DNA from: Cordilura impudica | Lineage: Eukaryota > Arthropoda > Insecta > Diptera > Scathophagidae | NCBI GenBank assembly: GCA_963682025.1 | Contig: OY821518.1 | Coordinates: 10,907,090 to 10,971,089, forward strand | Length of the DNA: 64,000 nt | Direction: 5' to 3' | Shown here: piece after piece, positions 21,700 through 33,607 of the stretch | How positions within the stretch are numbered: the first letter of the stretch is position 1 | How the letters are laid out: each line of letters starts with the position of its first letter | Made by a program: the position numbers and the translations under genes | Notes under the pieces: generated by a model | Told to the model about the DNA's origin: nothing | Database searches by the model: none | Seen by the model: the letters and a program-made list of their open reading frames with translations, nothing else

Positions 21700-22262
21700 T
21701 TAATAAGTTAACAAGGCGGTAATAAAACAATACTTCATATCTGAGTTCTAACAGGTATAGAGACTAAAACAAAATGTTGGCTTTAATTAATTTCTTAAAG
21801 TTGAAAAAAATGCCATCAAATTTCATGACCTAGTTTTTTTTGGCACAAAAGTGGTCTTTGGCATTTGCTATTTCTTGGCGAGTTTATATTCGATTTTGGA
21901 GCTTTATAGCTTTTTGAAAGGATAATTTAATACTGATCCCGAATTATATAACAACTTGTCGGAAAAATTTAACTATAGAACGAAATTTACGTAAAATCTG
22001 AAAAAAAGTCATATTTTCCCCATATAAAACACACTTGAAATTTTCAATCGCGTTGAGCCACCTCTAAATGTTTTTTGATTGGCCCAAAACTTTGTAATTC
22101 TCAGTTTTTTTGCTATTCGCATGTTTCTAGGGTGTGCGACCGAGAGTTTGAACACTTTTTGATGTGTAAATATCTTACATGCGTAACATGTAAGCGTAAC
22201 ATGTGAGTCGTAAGACAATATGTGATTGTATTGGTGAAAAAATTATGATATTATGATAACCT
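21700..22262 (+). repeat. Partial direct copy of repeat R1, flanking the A-rich satellite
   Basis: From GCGGTAATAAAACAATACTTC through GAGCCACCTCTAAATG and GTGCGACCGAGAGTTTGAAC it follows the distal half of R1, then TTGATGTGTAAATATCTTAC leads to the satellite at about 22270. The 69-codon minus frame at 22009-22218 is an accidental frame in this repeat. Confidence 0.65.
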
Positions 22263-22269
22263 GTTTGAA

Positions 22270-25200
22270 AATTAAAAATGAAAAATTAAAAATGAAAAAT
22301 AAAAAATGAAAGATGATAAATGAAAAAATAAAATGAAAAATAAAAAATAAAAAATTAAAAATGAAAAACAAAAAATGAAAAATTAAAAATGAAAAATATT
22401 AAAATAAAAAATAAAAAATGAAAAATGAAAAACGAAAAATAAAAAATTAAAAATAAAAAATGAAAAATAAAAAATTAAAAATAAAAAATGAAAAAGAAAA
22501 ATTGAAAATGAAAAATAAAAAATGAAAAATAAAAATGAAAAATGAAAAATGAAAAATGAAAAATAAAAATTAAAAATAAAAAATGAAAAATAAATTAAAA
22601 ATTAAAAATTAAAAATGAAAAATAAAAAATAAAAAACGAAAAATGAAAAATAAAAAATGAAAAACAAAAATGAAAAAATGAAAAGAAAAAAAAATAAAAA
22701 TGAAAAATAAAAAAATGAAGAATAAAAATGAAAAATAAAAAATGTCAAATAAAAAATTAAAAAAAAAAAAATAAAAAGGAAGAAGGAAAAATGAAAAATA
22801 TAAAATGAATAATAAAAAATTAAAACTAAAAAATTAAAAATAAAAAATGAAAAATATAAAATGAAACATGAAAAATAAAAAATGAAATATAAAAAATGAA
22901 AAATAGAAATTGAAAAATAAAAAAAAGAAAAATAAAAAATTAAAACTAAAAAATTAAAAATAAAAAATGAAAAAGAAAAATTGAAAATGAAAAATAAAAA
23001 ATGAAAAATGAAAAATTAAAAATAAAAAATGAAAAATGAAAAATAAAAAATGAAAAATAAAAAAAGAAAAATAAAAAATGAAAAATGAAAAATTATAAAT
23101 GAAAAATAAATTAAAAATGAAAAATAAAAAATAAAATGAAAAACGAAAAATGAAAAATAAAAAATGAAAAATCAAAAAAGAAAAATAAAAAATGAAAAAT
23201 AAAAAATGAAACATGAAAAATAAAAAAATTAAAAATAAAAAATTAAAAATGAAAAACGAAAAATAAAAAATGAAAAATAAAAAATTAAAAAATTAAAAAG
23301 AAAAATTGAAAATGAAAAATAAAAAATGAAAAATAAAAAATGAAAAATTAAAAATTAAAAATGAAAAATAAAAAATGAAAAATAAAAAAAGAAAAATAAA
23401 AAATTAAAAATAAAAAATGAAAAATAAATTAAAAATGAAAAAATGAAAAATAAAAAATAAAAAACGAAAAATGAAAAATAAAAAATGAAAAATGAAAAAC
23501 AAAAATGAAAAAATGAAAAGAAAAAAAAATAAAAATGAAAAATAAAAAAAATGAAGAATAAAAATGAAAAATAAAAAATGTCAAATAAAAAATTAAAAAA
23601 AAAATAAAAAGGAAGAAGAAAAATGAAAAATATAAAATGAATAAAAAAAATTAAAACTAAAAAATTAAAAATAAAAAATGAAAAATGTAAAATGAAATAT
23701 AAAAAATGAAAAATAAAAAATGAAAAATGTAAAATAAAAAATAAAAAATGAAAAATGAAAAACGAAAAATAAAAAATTAAAAATAAAAAATGAAAAATAA
23801 AAAATTAAAAATAAAAAATGAAAACTGAAAAAAGAAAAATAAAAAATGAAAAATGAACAATAAAAAATGAAAAATAAAAAATGAAAGATGAAAAATAAAA
23901 AATAAAAAATGAAAAATGAAAAACGAAAAATAAAAAATGAAAAATAAAAAATTAAAAATAAAAAATGAAAAAGAAAAATTGAAAATGAAAAATAAAAAAT
24001 GAAAAATAAAAATGAAAAATGAAAAATAAAAATTAAAAATAAAAAATGAAAAATAAATTAAAAATTAAATCTGAAAAAAAGTCATATTTTCCCCATATAA
24101 AACACACTTGAAATTTTCAATCGCGTTGAGCCACCTCTAAATGTTTTTTGATTGGCCCAAAACTTTGTAATTCTCAGTTTTTTTGCTATTCGCATGTTTC
24201 TAGGGTGTGCGACCGAGAGTTTGAACACTTTTTGATGTGTAAATATCTTACATGCGTAACATGTAAGCGTAACATGTGAGTCGTAAGACAATATGTGATT
24301 GTATTGGTGAAAAAATTATGATATTATGATAACCTGTTTGAAAATTAAAAATGAAAAATTAAAAATGAAAAATAAAAAATGAAAGATGATAAATGAAAAA
24401 ATAAAATGAAAAAGTAAAAATAAAAAACGATAAATGAAAAATGAAAAATAAAAAATAAAAAATGAAAAATAAAAAATAAAAAATTAAAAATGAAAAACAA
24501 AAAATGAAAAATTAAAAATGAAAAATGTAAAATAAAAAATAAAAAATGAAAAATGAAAAACGAAAAATAAAAAATTAAAAATAAAAAATGAAAAATAAAA
24601 AATCAAAAATAAAAAATGAAAAATGAAAAAAGAAAAATAAAAAATGAAAAATGAACAATAAAAAATGAAAAATAAAAAATGAAAGATGAAAAATAAAAAA
24701 TGAAAAATGAAAAACGAAAAATAAAAAATGAAAAATAAAAAATTAAAAATAAAAAATGAAAAAGAAAAATTGAAAATGAAAAATAAAAAATGAAAAATAA
24801 AAATGAAAAATGAAAAATGAAAAATAAAAATTAAAAATAAAAAATGAAAAATAAATTAAAAATTAAAAATGAAAAATAAAAAATAAAAAACGAAAAATGA
24901 AAAATAAAAAATGAAAAACAAAAATGAAAAAATGAAAAGAAAAAAAAATAAAAATGAAAAATAAAAAAATGAAGAATAAAAATGAAAAATAAAAAATGTC
25001 AAATAAAAAATTAAAAAAAAAAAATAAAAAGGAAGAAGGAAAAATGAAAAATATAAAATGAATAATAAAAAATTAAAACTAAAAAATTAAAAATAAAAAA
25101 TGAAAAATATAAAATGAAACATGAAAAATAAAAAATGAAATATAAAAAATGAAAAATAGAAATTGAAAAATAAAAAAAAGAAAAATAAAAAATTAAAACT

Positions 25201-28200
25201 AAAAAATTAAAAATAAAAAATGAAAAAGAAAAATTGAAAATGAAAAATAAAAAATGAAAAATGAAAAATTAAAAATAAAAAATGAAAAATGAAAAATAAA
25301 AAATGAAAAATAAAAAAAGAAAAATAAAAAATGAAAAATTAAAAATTATAAATGAAAAATAAATTAAAAATGAAAAATAAAAAATAAAATGAAAAACGAA
25401 AAATGAAAAATAAAAAATGAAAAATCAAAAAAGAAAAATAAAAAATGAAAAATAAAAAATGAAACATGAAAAATAAAAAAATTAAAAAAAAAAAAATTAA
25501 AAATGAAAAACGAAAAATAAAAAATGAAAAATAAAAAATTAAAAAATGAAAAAGAAAAATTGAAAAATTGAAAATGAAAAATAAAAAATGAAAAATAAAA
25601 AATGAAAAATTAAAAATTAAAAATGAAAAATAAAAAATGAAAAATAAAAAAAGAAAAATAAAAAATTAAAAATAAAAAATGAAAAATAAATTAAAAATGA
25701 AAAAATGAAAAATAAAAAATAAAAAACGAAAAATGAAAAATAAAAAATGAAAAATGAAAAACAAAAATGAAAAAATGAAAAGAAAAAAAAATAAAAATGA
25801 AAAATAAAAAAAATGAAGAATAAAAATGAAAAATAAAAAATGTCAAATAAAAAATTAAAAAAAAAATAAAAAGGAAGAAGAAAAATGAAAAATATAAACT
25901 GAATAAAAAAAATTAAAACTAAAAAATTAAAAATAAAAAATGAAAAATGTAAAATGAAATATAAAAAATGAAAAATAAAAAATGAAAAATGTAAAATAAA
26001 AAATAAAAAATGAAAAATGAAAAACGAAAAATAAAAAATTAAAAATAAAAAATGAAAAATAAAAAATTAAAAATAAAAAATGAAAACTGAAAAAAGAAAA
26101 ATAAAAAATGAAAAATGAACAATAAAAAATGAAAAATAAAAAATGAAAGATGAAAAATAAAAAATGAAAAACGAAAAATAAAAAATGAAAAATAAAAAAT
26201 TAAAAATAAAAAATGAAAAAGAAAAATTGAAAATGAAAAATAAAAAATGAAAAATAAAAATGAAAAATGAAAAATGAAAAATGAAAAATAAAAATTAAAA
26301 ATAAAAAATGAAAAATAAATTAAAAATTAAAAATGAAAAATAAAAAATAAAAAACGAAAAATGAAAAATAAAAAATGAAAAAAAAAATGAAAAAATGAAA
26401 AGAAAAAAAAATAAAAATGAAAAATAAAAAAATGAAGAATAAAAATGAAAAATAAAAAATGTCAAATAAAAAATTAAAAAAAAAAAAAAATAAAAAGGAA
26501 GAAGGAAAAATGAAAAATATTAAATGAATAATAAAAAATTAAAACTAAAAAATTAAAAATAAAAAATGAAAAATATAAAATGAAACATGAAAAATAAAAA
26601 ATGAAATATAAAAAATGAAAAATAGAAATTGAAAAATAAAAAAAAGAAAAATAAAAAATTAAAACTAAAAAATTAAAAATAAAAAATGAAAAAGAAAAAT
26701 TGAAAATGAAAAATAAAAAATGAAAAATGAAAAATTAAAAATAAAAAATGAAAAATGAAAAATAAAAAATGAAAAATAAAAAATGAAAAATGAAAAATTA
26801 TAAATGAAAAATAAATTAAAAATGAAAAATAAAAAATAAAATGAAAAACGAAAAATGAAAAATAAAAAATGAAAAATCAAAAAAGAAAAATAAAAAATGA
26901 AAAATAAAAAATGAAACATGAAAAATAAAAAAATTAAAAATAAAAAATTAAAAATGAAAAACGAAAAATAAAAAATGAAAAATAAAAAATTAAAAAATGA
27001 AAAAGAAAAATTGAAAATGAAAAATAAAAAATGAAAAATAAAAAATGAAAAATTGAAAATTAAAAATGAAAAATAAAAAATGAAAAATAAAAAAAGAAAA
27101 ATAAAAAATTAAAAATAAAAAATGAAAAATAAAAATTAAAAATAAAAAATGAAAAATAAATTAAAAATTAAAAATGAAAAATAAAAAATAAAAAACGAAA
27201 AATGAAAAATAAAAAATGAAAAACAAAAATGAAAAAATGAAAAGAAAAAAAAATAAAAATGAAAAAAAAAAAAATGAAGAATAAAAATGAAAAATAAAAA
27301 ATGTCAAATAAAAAATTAGAAAAAAAAAAAATAAAAAGGAAGAAGGAAAAATGAAAAATATAAAATGAATAATAAAAAATTAAAACTAAAAAATTAAAAA
27401 TAAAAAATGAAAAATATAAAATGAAACATGAAAAATAAAAAATGAAATATAAAAAATGAAAAATAGAAATTGAAAAATAAAAAAAAGAAAAATAAAAAAT
27501 TAAAACTAAAAAATTAAAAATAAAAAATGAAAAAGAAAAATTGAAAATGAAAAATAAAAAATGAAAAATGAAAAATTAAAAATAAAAAATGAAAAATGAA
27601 AAATAAAAAATGAAAAATAAAAAAAGAAAAATAAAAAATGAAAAATGAAAAATTATAAATGAAAAATAAATTAAAAATGAAAAATAAAAAATAAAATGAA
27701 AAACGAAAAATGAAAAATAAAAAATGAAAAATCAAAAAAGAAAAATAAAAAATGAAAAATAAAAAATGAAACATGAAAAATAAAAAAATTAAAAATAAAA
27801 AATTAAAAATGAAAAACGAAAAATAAAAAATGAAAAATAAAAAATTAAAAAATGAAAAAGAAAAATTGAAAATGAAAAATAAAAAATGAAAAATAAAAAA
27901 TGAAAAATTAAAAATTAAAAATGAAAAATAAAAAATGAAAAATAAAAAAAGAAAAATAAAAAATTAAAAATAAAAAATGAAAAATAAATTAAAAATGAAA
28001 AAATTAAAAATAAAAAATAAAAAACGAAAAATGAAAAATAAAAAATGAAAAATGAAAAACAAAAATGAAAAAATGAAAAGAAAAAAAAATAAAAATGAAA
28101 AATAAAAAAAATGAAGAATAAAAATGAAAAATAAAAAATGTCAAATAAAAAATTTAAAAAAAAAATAAAAAGGAAGAAGAAAAATGAAAAATATAAAATG

Positions 28201-29869
28201 AATAAAAAAAATTAAAACTAAAAAATTAAAAATAAAAAATGAAAAATGTAAAATGAAATATAAAAAATGAAAAATAAAAAATGAAAAATGTAAAATAAAA
28301 AATAAAAAATGAAAAATGAAAAACGAAAAATAAAAAATTAAAAATAAAAAATGAAAAATAAAAAATTAAAAATAAAAAATGAAAAATAAAAAATTAAAAA
28401 TAAAAAATGAAAAAGAAAAATTGAAAATGAAAAATAAAAAATGAAAAATAAAAATGAAAAATGAAAAATAAAAATTAAAAATAAAAAATGAAAAATAAAT
28501 TAAAAATTAAAAATGAAAAATAAAAAATAAAAAACGAAAAATGAAAAATAAAAAATGAAAAACAAAAATGAAAAAATTAAAAGAAAAAAAAAATAAAAAT
28601 GAAAAATAAAAAAATGAAGAATAAAAATGAAAAATAAAAAATGTCAAATAAAAAATTAAAAAAAAAAAAAAATAAATAAAAAGGAAGAAGGAAAAATGAA
28701 AAATATTAAATGAATAATAAAAAATTAAAACTAAAAAATTAAAAATAAAAAATGAAAAATATAAAATGAAACATGAAAAATAAAAAATGAAATATAAAGA
28801 ATGAAAAATAGAAATTGAAAAATAAAAAAAAGAAAAATAAAAAATTAAAAATAAAAAATGAAAAAGAAAAATTGAAAATGAAAAATAAAAAATGAAAAAT
28901 GAAAAATTAAAAATAAAAAATGAAAAATTAAAAATAAAAAATGAAAAATGAAAAATAAAAAATGAAAAATAAAAAAAGAAAAATAAAAAATGAAAAATGA
29001 AAAATTATAAATGAAAAATAAATTAAAAATGAAAAATAAAAAATAAAATGAAAAACGAAAAATGAAAAATAAAAAATGAAAAATCAAAAAAGAAAAATAA
29101 AAAATGAAAAATAAAAAATGAAACATGAAAAATAAAAAAATTAAAAATTAAAAATTAAAAATGAAAAACGAAAAATAAAAAATGAAAAATAAAAAATTAA
29201 AAAATGAAAAAGAAAAATTGAAAATGAAAAATAAAAATTGAAAAATAAAAAATGAAAAATTAAAAATTAAAAATGAAAAATAAAAAATGAAAAATAAAAA
29301 AAGAAAAATAAAAAATTAAAAATAAAAAATGAAAAATAAATTAAAAATGAAAAAATGAAAAATAGAAAATAAAAAACGAAAAATGAAAAATAAAAAATGA
29401 AAAATGAAAAACAAAAATGAAAAAATGAAAAGAAAAAAAAAATAAAAATGAAAAATAAAAAAAATGAAAAATAAAAAATGTCAAATAAAAAATTAAAAAA
29501 AAATAAAAAGGAAGAAGAAAAATGAAAAATATAAAATGAATAAAAAAAATTAAAACTAAAAAATTAAAAATAAAAAATGAAAAATGTAAAATGAAATATA
29601 AAAAATGAAAAATAAAAAATGAAAAATAAAAAAAAGAAAAATAAAAAATGAAAACTAAAAAATGAAAAATAAAAAATGAAAAAAAAAAATTGAAAATGAA
29701 AAATAAAAAATGAAAAATGAAAATTAAAAAATAAAAAATAAAAAATGAAAAATTAAAAATGAAAAATAAAAAATGAAAAATAAAAAAAGAAAAATAAAAA
29801 ATGAAAAATGAAAAATTATAAATGAAAAATAAAAAATGAAAAATAAATTAAAAATGAAAAATAAAAAAT

Positions 29870-29906
<37 letters not shown>

Positions 29907-30945
29907 AAATAAATTGAAAAACGAAAAATAAAAAATGAAAAATGAAAAACAAAAAATGAAAAAATTAAAAGAAAAAAAAAATATAAATGAAAAATAAAAA
30001 AATGAAGAATAAAAATTAAAAAAAAAATGAAAAATAAAAAATTAAAAAAAAATAAATAAAAAGGAAGAAGGAAAAATTAAAAATATAAAATGAATAATAA
30101 AAAATTAAAACTAAAAAATTAAAAATAAAAAATGAAAAATATAAAATCAAAAATATAAAATGAAACATGAAAAATAAAAAATGAAATATAAAAAATGAAA
30201 AATAAAAAATGAAAAATAAAAAAATAAAAAATGAAAAATAAGCAATGAAAAATAAAATATAAAAAATAAAAAATGAGAATTGAAAAATAAAAAATAAAAA
30301 ATCAATAATGAAAAACGAAAAATAAAAAATGAAAAACGAAAAATAAAAAATGAAAACTGAAAAATAAAATAAAAACTGAAAAATGAAAAACGGAAAATTA
30401 AAAATGAATAGAAAAAACGAAAAATTAAAAATAAAAAATGAAAAATAAAAATAAAAAATATAAAATGAAAAATAAAAAATGAAAAATAAAAATGGAAAAT
30501 AAAAAATAAAAAAACAAAAAGGAAAAATGAAAAATGAAAAATAAAAAGTGAATAATAAAAAATTAAAACTAAAAAATTAAAAATAAAAAATGAAACATGA
30601 AAAATACGAAATAAAAAATGAAAAACTAAAACCAAAAATGAATAATGAAAAATAAAAAATTAAAAATAAAAAATGAAAATTGAAAAATAAAAAATTAAAA
30701 ATTAAAAATGAAAAATGAAAAATAAAAAATGAAAAATAAAAAATGAAGAAAAAAAATTAGAATGCAGAATAAAAAATGAAAAATAACAAAATTAAAAATT
30801 AAAATTAAAAAATGAAAAATTAAAAATAAAAAATGAAAAATAAAAAATTAAAAAAAAAATTAAGAATGAAAAATGAAAAACGCAAAATGAAAAACGAAAA
30901 ATTAAAAATAAAAAATAAAAAAACGAAAAATTAAAAATTAAGCGG
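22270..30945. repeat. 8.7-kb A-rich heptamer satellite with higher-order repeats
   Basis: The array is built from TGAAAAA, TAAAAAA and TTAAAAA heptamers. The plus strand is almost free of C, which appears mostly in fixed marker variants (AACGAAAA, ATGTCAAAT, AAACTAAAA, AAACATGAA). The marker TGTCAAATAAAAAAT lies at about 22743, 23579, 24997, 25841, 26460, 27302, 28139, 28642 and 29479. Five of the eight spacings are 836-844 bp, showing a higher-order unit of about 840 bp with two variants (GGAAGAAGGAAAAATG or GGAAGAAGAAAAATG after the marker). Frames such as FHFLFFIFYF on the minus strand are satellite translation, not genes. Confidence 0.9.
24066..24335 (+). repeat. Duplicated flank inside the A-rich satellite
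   Basis: AATCTGAAAAAAAGTCATAT followed by non-satellite R1 sequence and the first part of the array repeats 22000-22270 at a distance of 2073 bp. The satellite therefore contains a copy of its own left flank, so a unit of about 2.07 kb was duplicated in tandem. Confidence 0.85.
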
Positions 30946-31068
30946 TTAAAATGATAAATAATAATAAATATTTTTATATTAACAGAGCCCCTGCAGTTGA
31001 TTGCTATAAGTGATACGCTTTCTGTTTGATTTTATGAAAGTGCTATTAAAAAATCTTTAATTACTAGA
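30925..31068 (+). repeat. Right flank of the satellite, repeated inverted at 46746
   Basis: GCGGTTAAAATGATAAATAA, then GAGCCCCTGCAGTTGATTGC and CGCTTTCTGTTTGATTT, then CTTTAATTACTAG, is found in reverse orientation at 46746-46905, next to a short TTTTTCATTTTTAATTTTTAA stretch. Both places carry the satellite motif on the same side, so the satellite and this flank belong to one dispersed repeat. Confidence 0.75.
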
Positions 31069-32616
31069 TGTTTACACATCTCCCCTGCGATCGGACTCAC
31101 ATGATTTTTTTTTATTAAGGGCCACCCTTATGTACATACAGATATCGTTCATTACTTTATGCTGTAATGAACGTTTTATATTTTTTTGTAAGTTTTATAT
31201 AAGTTTTCAAACTGCTTTATACCACTTTGCCCATTAGAGGGTTAAAAATATTTTATGTCGATGTTAGTTTTGCAGTCTAATGTAACACACTGACTGATTA
31301 CTACAACATTTAATATAATTCAACATAAAAATGATGAAAAAGGGGTTTTTTGATTTCCAGTTCTTTTGTTGTGCCAGCAAATTCTTATTATACAGTCGCA
31401 GTGTTCAACATCTGTTGTAGTGTGTGCCCCAATATGTAAGAGTCTCTTGGCACGTTGTTGAGCTAGACATGCCAACAGTGGGTTAGAGTTTACGGATGAA
31501 GAGGGAGAGCTAAATTTATGTTAAATATTTTACGATTTTTAAATGACGGTTAGCAATTTGATGAAAAGTAGGCTATAAAAATTTTATGCTGATTAAATTT
31601 TTATCGTTACTAACATTCTTTTAACTCTCACCCACTCAATCCTGCCATTTTTTTTTTGTTCGCCATAAATGTCTAATTGAAACTGTTAACGAAATTGATG
31701 GTTGCTTTTAGAAATCATCGTATAAAAAGTTACTTTTAGTACGAGCATAACAACAGTATACGAGTAGTTTTAAGTGTTTTCGTTTTGTATTTACCTATAA
31801 ATAGAAAATTTATTTATTTTTCATGATTCACGTTACGTGTTTGAAATTAATAGTTTTTAATTAAAATTTTAAAATAATGGTGCTGCCATATTTACGACTA
31901 ACATGTTGCTGAAGGACTTAAAAATAGTTTCGTGCAAACTAAACAATCAAATAGCGATTTCTAGACTCTGCAAGTGTGTGCTAGGATTTTGGAATACTGC
32001 GGTTTGTGCTCACCACATTGAGGTAATTTGCTTAATTAGAAATATTGCTGCGAATACGTATGAATTGTGTATTTGAGGTGAATTTCTAAAATTTTAATTG
32101 TTCTAATAAAATTTTTTGTTGCAATTTTTCAGCTTGAACTATTTTAATATTTTCATAAAATACTGAAAAGTTATTTTCCTAATTTAATATTAATATGATC
32201 CATTCGCTATTCTTTTATTCTCGATAATATTTGTAAAATAAACTCGACATTGGTAGTGAAAAACTGACTTAATTTGCTCATAGTTTTATATAATTTATTA
32301 CATTTGATGTGATGAATGTATGACGCTTTATGATTTATTCATTTATTTACTCATGAGAAGTTTAGACCATTTTCAAGATCGCCTGATGGAAAAATATAAA
32401 TTTTTGGCGGGAAAAATACAATCGCTTATATCTCGAAGACTAAGCATCGTAGAGCAAAATGGTTGAAAAAAGTTTCCTTTTCTTAAAAAAGTACATTTTC
32501 TTAAATGTATTATTAAATTATTTTCATTTAGCGGGTGGGTTGATTATTAACTCTTGAATTAGCAACATTTATGAAGAATGGAAAGAGGAACAAATTCTTC
32601 ATTCATACTTTTGACC
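31069..32616. other. Gene-free stretch
   Basis: Moderately AT-rich, with no frame showing codon structure or a recognised motif and no repeat shared with other parts of the window apart from the phrase AAGGGCCACCCT (also near 15545). Confidence 0.45.
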
Positions 32617-33112
32617 TTAATATGACTTTACGTGGTTCGGTTTGAAGTCGAAGTTAAATTTTGTGATAATGTTATATGGACCGGCTTGTACTTTAGTTTT
32701 CATATTTATAATGTACCCAGTCAGGAAATGGCAATGACAGAAGTAGAAAACTTTAGTATTAATTTTTCCAAATTTACAACTGATATTAGTATCGGCGTTA
32801 CGAAAATATTCCACTAAATTAATAAAATTGTTAAAGCAGAATTTGCCGCTGCTGTTGCAAAAACGATGGAGGGTTGTAGAGTCTGGAAAAGTAACAACCT
32901 TTAAAATCTTTCTTTCAACCTTTAAAATTTTCCGGTTTCCATCTCTACTTTTGCATCGACGGCAAATATTTTGGTCCTTCGAACCGGATTTTTTAAAGGA
33001 AAAATTAAAATCTTTAAAATTATCTGAAATCCGGTTCGAAGGAGCAAAATATTTTAATACCTTTAAAATTTCTTTACTCAGCGTGGACAAAACTTTTTCT
33101 AAAATAAAATAA
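32617..33112. other. Unassigned region with overlapping open frames on both strands
   Basis: A 157-codon minus-strand frame (32617-33090) overlaps plus-strand frames of 61 and 94 codons (32632-32817, 32828-33112). The openness on both strands over 33000 comes from an inverted repeat (32965-33053) and CCTTTAAAA repeats. I recognise no domain in any of them. A decayed unknown gene is possible around 32630-32820, but I cannot support one. Confidence 0.25.
32965..33053. repeat. 27-bp near-perfect hairpin
   Basis: The left arm 32965-32991 and right arm 33027-33053 are reverse complements in 26 of 27 positions, with the core TCCTTCGAACCGGATTT, and flank a 35-nt loop rich in CTTTAAAA. The stem is far longer than chance in this composition and is G+C-richer than its flanks. 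Confidence 0.8.
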
Positions 33113-33562
33113 TTTGTAAAAGATAAAAATAAATCGAAGAGTAGAAATTCCCAACATAATTTTTTTATATTTTCTTTTTACATACATTTATTTATTTATT
33201 TATTTTTGTTTTTTAATTTTCAATATCTATTTCCCATTACCAGAATTAATTTTTTGAAAATTTTAAAATATTGTTTTCTCCACAATGGCCTAATAACCAC
33301 ATCAGTGGAAGTTGCTTAAAATCGCATCCACAGGGGATGTTTCTTTGGAAGCAACATAAAAATAGTTTTTTAAAGATATATTTTACTAAAATTGGTATAA
33401 ATATGTTTTGCGATTACATTATACGAATCAAGTCCCCTTAAACAATCCATGCCGATATTAAATATACATATTTCCAGGCAACAAAAACATGCCAATCTTA
33501 CTTATTTTCCAAGTTTATTAAGATGTTCAGCCAATATGACTGAGAACTGATCACAATCCGAC

Positions 33563-33596
33563 TTTAGACTTTTATCAGAATCTCATAGTAGGCCAA
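33563..33596 (+). repeat. 34-bp direct repeat, left border of the GTACC satellite
   Basis: TTTAGACTTTTATCAGAATC and the following 14 bp recur at 36657-36690 with three mismatches, just outside the two ends of the satellite block. Confidence 0.7.
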
Positions 33597-33607
33597 GAGC
33601 ATCTACA

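Noticed and set aside
22009..24291. Two identical 69-codon minus-strand frames beginning MSYDSHVTL
   Set aside because: Identical because the DNA was duplicated; the corresponding frame in the other R1 copies is broken.
22954..30635. Several minus-strand frames of 80-160 codons rich in F, I and L (FHFLFFIFYF)
   Set aside because: They are translations of the A-rich satellite; the repeated frames follow the higher-order repeat and have no start context or domain.
32617..33090. 157-codon minus-strand frame
   Set aside because: Overlaps open frames on the other strand and runs through an inverted repeat and CCTTTAAAA repeats; no recognisable domain.
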